Assembly (NCBI GenBank): GCA_016719645.1
Contig: JADJYS010000012.1
Location: 58,498 to 122,497, forward strand
Length of the DNA stretch: 64,000 nt
Source of the DNA: a bacterium
Lineage (GTDB): Bacteria; Krumholzibacteriota; Krumholzibacteriia; LZORAL124-64-63
Direction of reading: 5' to 3'
In this document: in pieces, positions 16,601 to 24,130 of the stretch
How positions within the stretch are numbered: the first letter of the stretch is position 1
Layout: the number at the start of each line of letters is the position of its first letter
Translations under genes and position numbers: made by a program
The notes under the pieces: model-generated
The model's database searches: none
The model's input: only the letters and a program-made list of their open reading frames with translations
What the model was told of the DNA's origin: nothing

Positions 16601-19600
16601 GGTTGGGGACCCAGTCGCCCGTGGCGTCGGTCCAGTGGTTGCCGACGTAGAGGTCCAGGTCGCCGTCGTTGTCGTAGTCGGCCCAGCCGGTGCCGGTCGT
16701 GTAGCCGGGATCGCCGAGACCGGCGCCGCTGACCGCGGTGACGTCCTCGAAGTGGTCGACGCCCGGCACGCGGTGGTAGAGGCGGTTCGGGCCGTCGTTG
16801 GCCAGGTAGAAGTCGAGCCAGCCGTCGTTGTCGTAGTCGCCCCAACTGGCGTTCATGCCGTTGCCTACGACTTCGATGCCCATCAGCGCCGCCACGTTCG
16901 TGAAGACCCACTGGCCGGGGTTCAGGGGATCCTCGCCGTCGTTCCGGAAGAGCCGGTCGGGCCCGTTGTTGTAGTTGGCGAGGTGGAGGTCGGGATCGCC
17001 GTCGTTGTCGTAGTCGATCCACGAGCAGCCCATGGTGTACATGTCGTCGCCGATGCCCGTGCCGTCGGTCGGCGCGACGTTGACGAACAGCCACTGCCCG
17101 GGTTGAGCGGGTCCTCGCCGTCGTTGCGCCACAGGTAGTTGGGGCCGTCGTTGCAGAGGTACAGGTCGAGGTCGCCGTCGAGGTCGAAGTCGACCCAGGT
17201 CGCCCCGCGCCCGCTGCCGGCGGGGTCGGTCGTGCCGGTCTGCGGCGCGATGTCGGTGAACGAGCCGTTGCCGTTGTTGCGCCAGAGGTGGTTGGGCGCC
17301 GTGCCGGCCACGGCCATGTTGGCCTGGTAGACGTCCAGGTCGCCGTCGCCGTCGAAGTCGCCCCAGGAGACGCCCTGCCCGTAGGCGGGGTCGGCCATGG
17401 CGCCGGTGGTGACGTCCTGGAAGAGCCAGGAGTCGGGGTCGCCCAGGTCGGGGCCCAGGTTGTGGAAGAGGTGGTCGGTGTCGTCGTTGGGCAGGAACCA
17501 GACCGGCCGGTTCGTGATGAACAGGTCGTAGAGGCCGTCGCCGTCGTAGTCGCCCCAGGCGGCGCCGCGGCCGTTGCCGTTGTTGCCCACGCCCGAGCCG
17601 TCGGCCGGGGCGACGTTGACCCAGTGCGCCGGCTCCACGACGACCGTCTCGTCGGGCATCGGCGGCGCCGCTTCCACGTTGCCGATGTTGTCGGTGGCGA
17701 TCGAGTACAGCTCGTAGGTGGCCGGGCCCTCGGGGCTGGTGAAGACGAAGGGCTGCCCGTCGGTCCGGGTGCCGAAGAGCGTCCAGGGGGCCGGGTCCAC
17801 GCGGTAGTAGAGGTCGACCGAGGCCACGCCGCTGCCGGTGTCCGTGGCCAGGTACGCCACGCTGAACGGCACGTCCTGCTGCGGGCTCACGACGTTGTTG
17901 AGCGACGAGACGGGCGGCGCGTCGTCCTGGAGCGAGCCCACCGAGCCCGACCAGCGCGAGGCGATGCCGCCCGCGTCGCGCGCGCGGACCCGGTAGCGGA
18001 CGAGCTGCCCGTCGGACAGGCCGGTGAACTCGTGCGAGAGGCCGGCGATCCAGCCCGAGTCGCCCACCAGGGTGGCGAACCCGGTGTCCAGGGCGGCCTG
18101 CACGCGGTACTCGACGGCGCCGCTGCCGGACTCGTCGCTCCAGGACACGGTGTTGGTCGTGCCGGAGGTGTAGGCCGGCTCGGCGTCCAGGACCGGGGCG
18201 TCGGGGCCCGGCTCCACGACCTCGAGCAGCTGGCTGGCCGTGACGGAGCCCAGCTGCTGGACCACGCCCGAGGGCCAGCGCACGGTCACCGAGTCGATCA
18301 CGGCGCTCAGGCCCAGGCCGAACTCCGCGCGCAGGCTGTTCTGGCCGTGGTAGCCCTCGCCGCCGTTGATCTCGCGGACCTGCGTGTGGGTGCCCGGTGA
18401 CCACGCGCACGCGAGCGCCGATGGCCGAGGCGTTCGAGAGGCGCCCGGCGAGGTCGAGGTGCAGGTAGTCGGCGCCGGTGGCCAGGTCGTTGCGGACGAG
18501 CTTGTTGGGGTGGTCCGCGTTCCAGTTGACGAAGTACATGTCCAGGTCGCCGTCGGCGTCGTAGTCGGCCCAGCCGGCCGAGGAGCCCAGGCCGAGGTCG
18601 TTGGCCAGCAGGGCGTCGGCGGCGTCCACGAAGAGCCAGCCGTCGGGGTTCAGCCCGTCGGGGCCGTCGTTGCGGTACAGGCGGCTGTCCTGCGTCACGA
18701 TCCCGTTGTCGTAGTTCGTGACCCAGAGGTCCAGGTCGGCGTCGTTGTCGTAGTCCACCCAGCAGCAGTGGCGGCCGTTGCCGGCGTCGGCGACGCCCGC
18801 CGCGACGCCGATCGACAGGAAGACGCCGCCGTCGTTGCGGTAGAGGCGGTTCGCGGTGCCGTAGTTGGTGAGGTAGAGGTCGGCGTCGCCGTCGTTGTCG
18901 AAGTCGCCCCAGGACGCGCCGCGGCTGGGGCCGGTGTGCGTCAGGCCGGCGGCGGCGGTCACGTTCACGAAGACGCGGTCGGGATCGTCGGGATCGCTGG
19001 GGGTCTGGGGGTCGTTGCGCAGGAACTGGCTCGGGCCGTTGTAGTTGGCGATGAAGAGGTCCTGGTCGCCGTCCCGGTCGTAGTCGGCCCAGGCCACGCC
19101 CTGGCTGTCGTAGACGCTCGTGGTGCCGGTGGCGGCCGTCACGTCGGTGAACGTGGTGAAGCCGGGAGCCTGGGGGTCGGCGCCGTCGTTGCGCAGCAGG
19201 AAGTTGCTGATCGCGTCGCACATGTACAGGTCGAGGTCGCCGTCGTTGTCGTAGTCCACCCAGGCCGAGGAGTGGGTGGCCCGGGTCGAACCGAGCACCA
19301 GCGAGTTGGTGACGTCCACGAAGGCGCGGTTGGGGTCGTCCGGCAGGCCGGGGTTGACCGGGTCGTTGCGGAAGAGGTGGTTCGCGCCCTGCGTGTTCGC
19401 GAGGTAGAGGTCGGGGTCCCCGTCGTTGTCGTAGTCGCCCCAGACGCCCACGCTCGAGACCTGGCTGCTGCCGATGCCGGTCCCGTTGACCGGCGCCACG
19501 TTCGCCCACAGCCACTGGCCGGGGTTGCCCGGGTCCTCGCCGCCGTTGCGGAACAGCTTGTTGACGCCGTTGTTCGCCAGGTAGATGTCCAGGTCGCCGT

Positions 19601-19769
19601 CCAGGTCGAAGTCGGCCCAGGACACGCCGTGGCTGGGGGTCGCATCCGCCAGGGCGGGCGTGGTCGCGTCCGACCACTGCGCCGCAGCGGGACCGGCGGC
19701 CAAGACGAGCAGCAGTAATAGCAGGGAGACGACGCCGGTGCGGGGCGCGGACTTCGGCATCTTGAACAT
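13629..19769 (-). CDS. Giant secreted FG-GAP/VCBS repeat protein with UnbV domains and FlgD-like sorting tail (two compensating frameshifts)
   Basis: About 2046 residues. The start at 19769 (MFKMPKSAPRTG) has AAAGGA upstream and gives a signal peptide (VVSLLLLLLVLAAGPAAAQ). Three large modules follow. Each has about seven VCBS-type calcium loops (WADYDNDGDLDLY, FRNDG), then an ASPIC/UnbV domain (AIGARVRVV, VEFGLGAAAVADSV) and, in the first two, two Fn3/Ig-like domains. The C-terminus is FlgD-like (NFPNPFNPSTTI, GVYFYRVETSG, KMLLVK), as in type IX-style cargo. Residues about 457-889 lie in another frame: one extra base near 18398 and one missing near 17102 cancel out. A cell-surface adhesin or extracellular matrix role is likely. 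Confidence 0.85.
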   Translation of the reverse strand: MFKMPKSAPRTGVVSLLLLLLVLAAGPAAAQWSDATTPALADATPSHGVSWADFDLDGDLDIYLANNGVNKLFRNGGEDPGNPGQWLWANVAPVNGTGIGSSQVSSVGVWGDYDNDGDPDLYLANTQGANHLFRNDPVNPGLPDDPNRAFVDVTNSLVLGSTRATHSSAWVDYDNDGDLDLYMCDAISNFLLRNDGADPQAPGFTTFTDVTAATGTTSVYDSQGVAWADYDRDGDQDLFIANYNGPSQFLRNDPQTPSDPDDPDRVFVNVTAAAGLTHTGPSRGASWGDFDNDGDADLYLTNYGTANRLYRNDGGVFLSIGVAAGVADAGNGRHCCWVDYDNDADLDLWVTNYDNGIVTQDSRLYRNDGPDGLNPDGWLFVDAADALLANDLGLGSSAGWADYDADGDLDMYFVNWNADHPNKLVRNDLATGADYLHLDLAGRLSNASAIGARVRVVTGHPHAGPRDQRRRGLPRPEQPARGVRPGPERRDRLGDRALALGRGPAAGLRHGQPAARGRGAGPRRPGPGRRAGLHLRHDQHRVLERRVRQRRRRVPRAGRPGHRVRHPGGRLGLDRRPLARVHRPVRRAARPLPGPRARRGRHRLALVGLGGLAPGRRAARLVAQQRREPAAGRAVQRGVPGHGHRQRRGLGRPLLPRGPGPLDALRHPDRRAALRLHQPRGPGHLRAVLDRHRQHRQRGSGAADARRDGRRGAGALGQRRPGRRLGRGQQRQRPRRRLGRLRRRRPLRPVHHEPAGLVPAQRRHRPPLPQPGPRPGRPRLLALPGRHHRRHGRPRLRAGRLLGRLRRRRRPGRLPGQHGRGRHGAQPPLAQQRQRLVHRHRAADRHDRPRRQRARGDLGRLRPRRRPRPVPLQRRPQLPVAQRRRGPAQPGQWLFVNVAPTDGTGIGDDMYTMGCSWIDYDNDGDPDLHLANYNNGPDRLFRNDGEDPLNPGQWVFTNVAALMGIEVVGNGMNASWGDYDNDGWLDFYLANDGPNRLYHRVPGVDHFEDVTAVSGAGLGDPGYTTGTGWADYDNDGDLDLYVGNHWTDATGDWVPNHLFRNDGEDPLNPGRWVFTDVAPAGGAGIGAGENTTATAWADYDNDGDLDVYLCNMSGTPNFLFRNDVPDAQTNHWLQLDLVSLSANTSAIGARVRCVVGGTSMIREVEGITGFLSQNSLTVEFGLGAAAVADSVLIRWPSGIEQNLVGVAAGQRLEVIESGPGRPVLAALPAITAGDSLVLAWNPVSGEAPVTYQAELAADAAFTQVLADSGWIAGTSHVFTGLADGFTGFYRVRSRDAALLVSLWSNTVTTRQDASPPASAVDPVVVAFQGLPFDVTATAADAVSGVARVDLWYRHGDDQGPFTLFGSTTDGSPFFFDLPDSLGMYYFYTTSADSAGNEEPAPAGWDQSVLVTQPQWVLVSPADGSGVGNDGNGRGVAWGDYDRDGDHDLYITNRIVYQNSADATSHLFRNDGADPGEQDSWLFADVSVPPMTTPGYGQGVAWGDFDGDGDLDLYQTYMQVSEGTPAPNRLYRNDGAGVFTEIGVETGTDDGGSGRSCSWADYDQDGDLDLYLCNNGANRLYRNDGLNPEALALWVFTNVAPADSTGIGDGSYTMGCAWGDYDNDGDPDLYLANYNEQPDRLFRNDGPDPRNAGEWLFTDVAAEVGLVDTGSGLGCAWGDFDNDGLLDLYVTNDGPNFLYHNVSVGVATGKLGRRPQDAGDNAAEKAAPTIQFVDIAPMYDVGLDDGLYGSGIGWADYDNDGDLDLYMGNHWNANGDPAPNRMFRNDGPDEGNAVGWLFSNAAPTHLGLNIADDSSTNGVAWADYDGDGDLDLYMASMMGVTNKLFRNDVADSTGNHWLQLDLSSPYLNTCAIGARVRVVAGGLSMIREVDGGSGFLSQGSLTVEFGLGAAAVADSVEILWPDGYHHLMLNVPGDQRLLVSQPQTAIDDDGPAPTPLAFRVYDNFPNPFNPSTTIRLDLPISSRVRLGIYAVDGSLVRTLFDEELPAGTHQAVWDGRDRKGGRVASGVYFYRVETSGDVVTRKMLLVK

Positions 19770-19846
19770 CTTGGATGTCCTTTCCACTAACAGACCGACG
19801 AGGGACGACCACCGCACCCGCGGACTCGTCCGGGCAACGTCGCACA

Positions 19847-19875
19847 ATTCTACACCAAAGCTGACCTGATATCAA
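19847..19875 (-). promoter_or_regulatory. Strong predicted sigma70 promoter of the VCBS protein gene
   Basis: On the minus strand TTGATA (19875-19870) and TAGAAT (19852-19847) are separated by 17 bases, giving an untranslated leader of about 70 bases. The surrounding sequence is clearly richer in A+T than the rest of the window. Confidence 0.65.
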
Positions 19876-20008
19876 TTATCGGCAGGCGGGGAGCGAACTT
19901 GAGCCCCAGGATTCCCCGAAACTCAAGCTCGCCGAGTCCCTTATCAATACCCCAAATCCATCCCAAACGCCACCAGATGTCTCCCTACCTGATGTTCAGT
20001 TGGGGGGG

Positions 20009-22822
20009 TCATCGGTAGCCGAAGATCTCGGTCCAAATGATCAGGACGATCAGACTCAACCCGATCCCCAGCGCCGTGAACCCGAACACCTTGAGCGCCT
20101 TGACCATGTTCGGCGTCAGGGGGTCGACCAGGTGCTTCTCCAGCTCCCCGGACTCGACCAGCTCGCGGTACTCGCGGGGCCGGTCGGCCTTGAACTCCTC
20201 CAGGGACATCCGGCCGGTGAAGATGACCGGGTCCATCGGGAAGCGGTCGGGCCGGAAGTGCGTGTTGAAGAAGTGCACCGTGAAGATGAAGCCGGTCGCC
20301 AGCAACGCCTCGTCCGAGTGGATGATGGTCGCCACGTTGACGAACCAGCCCGGCAGCACGCGGGTGAACACCTCGGGGAACCACAGGATGAGGCCCGACA
20401 GGCCGATCATGCCCACGCCCCAGAACACCGCGAAGTAGTCGAACTTCTCCCAGTAGGTCCAGCGGCCGTATTCGGGCCGCGGCCCCAGGCCGACGAACCA
20501 GCGGATCGTCTGCACGAACTCCACGCCGTCGCGCTTCTTGGGCATCATCGAGTCGGGGCCGGTCAGGAAGTCCGCCCAGCCCAGGCCCGACTGCTTCTTC
20601 TGCCAGATGATGTCGATGATGTGGCGCGTGAAGTAGAAGAACGTGATCAGCGCGCAGAGGCGGTGGATCACGCCGGTGCCCTGGAAGCCGCCCAGGGCGT
20701 GGGAGATCCACTGCGCCCACCCGAAGTAGGAGAACTTCAGGGTCATGCCGGTGACCGCCAGGCCCAGGAAGCTGACGATCACCAGGATGTGCAGGTAGCG
20801 CGGCAGACGCTTGAAGCGGCGGAACTGCTTCTCGCCCGGCCGCTGGTCGCGGCGCAGCTGGCGCGAGTGCTTCAGGGCCATGATCGAGCGCGGCAGCCAC
20901 AGCAGCGTGTGGATGCCGAAGAAGGCGAAGGTGCCCACCAGCAGGGCCGTCATGAACAGCCACGTGTAGTGGATGAACGGGTACTTGTCCTTGTCGTGGT
21001 GCGTGGCGTGCGTCAGGTAGCCCGCGAAGCGGCGGTGCGACTCGGGATGGCACTGGGCGCAGGTGGCCACGATGTTGTCGCGCGAGAGCGTCGAGGCCGG
21101 GTCGCCCGGCGGCAGGATGTCGTGGGAGCCGTGGCAGTCCTGGCACTTGGCCGTCTCGGTGTAGCCCAGCTTGACGACCTTGCCGTGGAACGTCTCGAAG
21201 TAGGAATCCGTGACGTCCTGGTGGCAGTGGCCGCAGGTGGTCACGATCTCGTGCATGAAGCCCCGGGCGTCGGTCTCGGTGATCTCGTGCGAGGAGTGGC
21301 AGTCGTTGCACATCGGCAACTGGACGCCGTCGCGCGCCTCCCCCGTGAAATGGATGCTGTTGCGGAAGGTCTCGAAGATGCCTTCGTGGCAGTGGGCGCA
21401 GGTGCCCACGATCCGGCTGCGGTTGATGGTCGAGCGCACGTCGGTCTGCGGCAGGACGTGGTGGGCGGTGTGGCAGTCGGTGCACGTCGCCGAGACGACC
21501 AGGCCGCTCTGCTGGATGGCCCGGCCGTGCACGCTCTCCGCGTAGTTCTCCACCATCCCCTTGTCGCGGCCCGTGTAGCGGACGTCGGCCTTGCCGCCGG
21601 CCCCGTGGCACTCCGCGCACAGCGCGGCGACGTTGCTGACGTAGGTGGGCGACCGGGGGTCGATGTGCAGCCGGACGCCGTGCGTGCCGTGGCAGGTGCG
21701 GCACTGGGGCGCGTCGGGGTCGCCGCGCGCCAGCAGCGTGCCGTGGGTGCTCTCGGCGTAGAGGTTCACCTGCTCGGCGTGGCAGATGGAGCAGTCGACC
21801 CGGCTGGCGACCGTGGCGCAGGCCCGCTCGGGGTGGTTCGGCGTCGTGCCGGTATGGCACTGGGCGCAGGACACCTTGCGGTGCGCCGAGCCGCCGGCCT
21901 CGGCGGCGTCGACGAAGAGGGAGACCGTCTCGTCGCCGCGCACCACCGACAGGTCCCGGCGCCCGTGGCAGGCCAGGCACTCGCTGTCCGAGACGCCCTC
22001 CTGGTAAGTGGCGCGGCGCAAGCGGTGGGGCTGGTGACATTCGACGCAGGCCGGGACCTTGTGGGGCTCTTTTTCCCACAGCGCGCCTTCGATCACCTTC
22101 TGGTGGACCTGCTCGATGCGCCCGTGGCACTGCTGGCAGGTGGCCGCCACGCGCTCGCGCGAGATCGACGATTTGGGGTCGGTGTGGGGGCGCACGTCGT
22201 GGGCGGTGTGGCAGTCGATGCAGACCGCGGAGATGGTCAGCCCGCGCTTGAACAGGCCTTCCCCGTGGATGCTCTGCGAGTAGTGGGTCAGGATGCTGTC
22301 CTGCGGGATGTCGTACATCCGCGTGACCGGCGTCCCCTCCTTGTGGCAACCGCCGCACATCAGCGGGATGTTGAAGCGGTTCACCCGGGACGTCGGCTCT
22401 TCGGGCGGCAGGATGTCGTGGGCGCCGTGGCAGTCCGCGCAGCTCGGCGCGTTCGGATCCCCGGCGGCCACCCGCCGCCCGTGCAGGCTGCCCGCGTAGA
22501 TCGTCGCGACGTCGTCGTGGCACGTGGCGCAATCCACCGGCGCGAGACGGGACTCGTGTTCGCCCTCGACGCCGGCCAGGTCCGCGTGGCAGTCGACGCA
22601 GGCCAGCCCCCCGCGGCCGTGCACCGAACCCTCGAAGACCGTCTTGGCGACGTACAGGGAAACAACGTTGCCGCTGCGGTTCTTGGTGAGCGTCTGGTCC
22701 TCGTGGCAGATCAGGCAATCGTCGATCGTCTGCGCGGCGGCGGCGCCGGCGAGCAAGACCAGGAGCCAGGGCAGTGCTGCCAGCAGCAGCGGATGCCGGA
22801 CGGCGCGGGACGGGATCGGCAT
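20009..22822 (-). CDS. 19-heme cytochrome c fused to a membrane cytochrome b domain
   Basis: The 937-residue protein has a signal peptide (LLAALPWLLVLLAGAAAAQ) and then 19 CXXCH heme-binding motifs within residues about 35-605, in repeating units with distal His residues (SVHG, SIHG) as in bis-His multiheme cytochromes. From about residue 620 there are membrane spans resembling formate dehydrogenase gamma or thiosulfate reductase cytochrome b (RYLHILVIVSFLGLAVTGMTLKF, IHRLCALITFFYFTRHIIDI, EALLATGFIFTVHFFNTH) with His ligands for b hemes. It could pass electrons between the quinone pool and periplasmic or extracellular acceptors in a single chain. It stands alone; no oxidoreductase subunit lies beside it. 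The acceptor is unknown. Confidence 0.9.
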   Translation of the reverse strand: MPIPSRAVRHPLLLAALPWLLVLLAGAAAAQTIDDCLICHEDQTLTKNRSGNVVSLYVAKTVFEGSVHGRGGLACVDCHADLAGVEGEHESRLAPVDCATCHDDVATIYAGSLHGRRVAAGDPNAPSCADCHGAHDILPPEEPTSRVNRFNIPLMCGGCHKEGTPVTRMYDIPQDSILTHYSQSIHGEGLFKRGLTISAVCIDCHTAHDVRPHTDPKSSISRERVAATCQQCHGRIEQVHQKVIEGALWEKEPHKVPACVECHQPHRLRRATYQEGVSDSECLACHGRRDLSVVRGDETVSLFVDAAEAGGSAHRKVSCAQCHTGTTPNHPERACATVASRVDCSICHAEQVNLYAESTHGTLLARGDPDAPQCRTCHGTHGVRLHIDPRSPTYVSNVAALCAECHGAGGKADVRYTGRDKGMVENYAESVHGRAIQQSGLVVSATCTDCHTAHHVLPQTDVRSTINRSRIVGTCAHCHEGIFETFRNSIHFTGEARDGVQLPMCNDCHSSHEITETDARGFMHEIVTTCGHCHQDVTDSYFETFHGKVVKLGYTETAKCQDCHGSHDILPPGDPASTLSRDNIVATCAQCHPESHRRFAGYLTHATHHDKDKYPFIHYTWLFMTALLVGTFAFFGIHTLLWLPRSIMALKHSRQLRRDQRPGEKQFRRFKRLPRYLHILVIVSFLGLAVTGMTLKFSYFGWAQWISHALGGFQGTGVIHRLCALITFFYFTRHIIDIIWQKKQSGLGWADFLTGPDSMMPKKRDGVEFVQTIRWFVGLGPRPEYGRWTYWEKFDYFAVFWGVGMIGLSGLILWFPEVFTRVLPGWFVNVATIIHSDEALLATGFIFTVHFFNTHFRPDRFPMDPVIFTGRMSLEEFKADRPREYRELVESGELEKHLVDPLTPNMVKALKVFGFTALGIGLSLIVLIIWTEIFGYR

Positions 22823-22874
22823 GGCGGTGACTCCCGGCTGCGTCTTGAGAAACGGTTTCGAATCTGTGAGATCA

Positions 22875-22903
22875 ACAGTGGCCTGCGATCACCCTGCTGT
22901 CAA
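22875..22903 (-). promoter_or_regulatory. Possible promoter of the multiheme cytochrome gene
   Basis: TTGACA (22903-22898) is followed after 17 bases by CACTGT, a poor -10 element. The 11-mer TTCGAAACCGT, also present before the decarboxylase operon, lies between this site and the start codon. A weak -10 fits a promoter needing an activator, but this is uncertain. Confidence 0.3.
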
Positions 22904-23020
22904 TAGGGGGATCCGCCGCCGACATCGAGGCTTGCGGTCCGTGGACGGCGGGCGGATATTCGGCCCGCCACGCCGGCCTCCGGCGGCATTTTCCGCCTCA
23001 TTCCCGGGACACGGACGGTC

Positions 23021-24127
23021 ATGCACAGAGTCCAGTTCGCCGCTTCGCTCGCCCTGCTGCTCGCCGCCACCCTGGCCGGCCCCGCGTGCGCCGAAGAGGA
23101 GCAGCGCGCCTATTTCTATCACGGGCTGGAATACGGCACCGATTCGCTCATCCATCCCCTGCGCCTGGTCGTCAACGGCGGCTGGGGGATCATGCAGCTG
23201 TCGAGCCGCGACAACCATCCCCTGGACGTCGACTACCGGCAGGGCTGGAAGAACGTCTGGAAGAACCTGGCCGATCCCGGCGGCGCCATCCAGGCGGAGG
23301 GCTGGTGGGACTTCCTGCAGCGCGAGGTCATCCCGATCAGCTTCAACAGCGGCAAGGCCCACTACTGGCCGAACTACACGCAGCACCTGCTCGGCGGCGG
23401 GATGAGCTACCGCATGACCCAGGAGTGGTACCGCGCGCACGGCTACGAGCACGCGTCGGCCTGGAGCGGCGGCACGCTGATGCTCTACCACCTGCTGAAC
23501 GAGGTGGTCGAGAACGACGACTACGACGGCTGGACCACCGATCCGGTCGCCGACATGCTGCTGTTCGACCCGGCGAGCATCCTGCTGTTCAGCAACGAGG
23601 GGGTCTGCCGTTTCTTCGGCGAGACCCTGCACATGAGCGACTGGTCCTACCAGCCGATGATCGATCCCTGGCACCAGACGCTCATCAACAACGGGCAGAA
23701 CTTCGCCATGAAGCTGGACCTGCCGAAATGGGAGCACTGGAGCCTGTTCTACCACTACGGCACGCACGGCGAGCTCGGCCTGTCGCGGACCTGGGACGAC
23801 GGCCGCAGCCTCTCGGTCGGCGCCGGGATGAAGGCCGACGTGCTGATCGACATCACGCAGTACCACAAGGGCGCCGAGCTGGCGGCGACCGCCGGCGTCT
23901 TCTACGACCGCCACAACTCGCTGCTGGCTTCGGTGCTGTGGGCGCGGTCCAAGGATTACAAGCTGCGCGTGAACCTCTACCCCGGCCTGTTCGAGGTCGC
24001 CGGCCTGCGGCCGGGCCTCGCCTTCAACCTCAACCGCAATGACAGCTTCGCGATGGGCGTCAATCTGAGCATGCTGGGCCTCCCCTTCGGGATCGCCGGC
24101 GGCCGGGAACCCACCATCGGGAAGTGA
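23021..24127 (+). CDS. Secreted or outer-membrane protein, DUF3943-like
   Basis: The 368-residue product begins with a signal peptide (MHRVQFAASLALLLAATLAGPACAEE). The body is rich in Trp and Tyr and contains NYTQHLLGGGMSYRMTQEWY, followed by alternating strands (GLSRTWDDGRSLSVGAGMKADV, LRVNLYPGLFEVAGLRPGLAFNL) that would fit an outer-membrane beta-barrel. The arrangement, with a helical middle (MLYHLLNEVVEN) between barrel strands, recalls DUF3943-type proteins, but I am not certain of the family. It is divergent from the multiheme cytochrome gene and ends three bases from the convergent histidine kinase gene. No enzymatic motif is apparent. Confidence 0.65.
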   Translation: MHRVQFAASLALLLAATLAGPACAEEEQRAYFYHGLEYGTDSLIHPLRLVVNGGWGIMQLSSRDNHPLDVDYRQGWKNVWKNLADPGGAIQAEGWWDFLQREVIPISFNSGKAHYWPNYTQHLLGGGMSYRMTQEWYRAHGYEHASAWSGGTLMLYHLLNEVVENDDYDGWTTDPVADMLLFDPASILLFSNEGVCRFFGETLHMSDWSYQPMIDPWHQTLINNGQNFAMKLDLPKWEHWSLFYHYGTHGELGLSRTWDDGRSLSVGAGMKADVLIDITQYHKGAELAATAGVFYDRHNSLLASVLWARSKDYKLRVNLYPGLFEVAGLRPGLAFNLNRNDSFAMGVNLSMLGLPFGIAGGREPTIGK

Positions 24128-24130
24128 CCC

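Noticed and set aside
13746..17138. Long open frame on the plus strand opposite the giant VCBS gene (also 928-3702 minus, 39486-43616 plus, 46977-52760 minus)
   Set aside because: High G+C removes stop codons from antisense frames. These translations lack domains, have biased composition and mirror well-supported genes.
13629..19769. CRISPR-like periodicity in the VCBS gene
   Set aside because: The repeated DNA units are codons for calcium loops in frame with the protein. Spacing varies and there is no constant spacer length.
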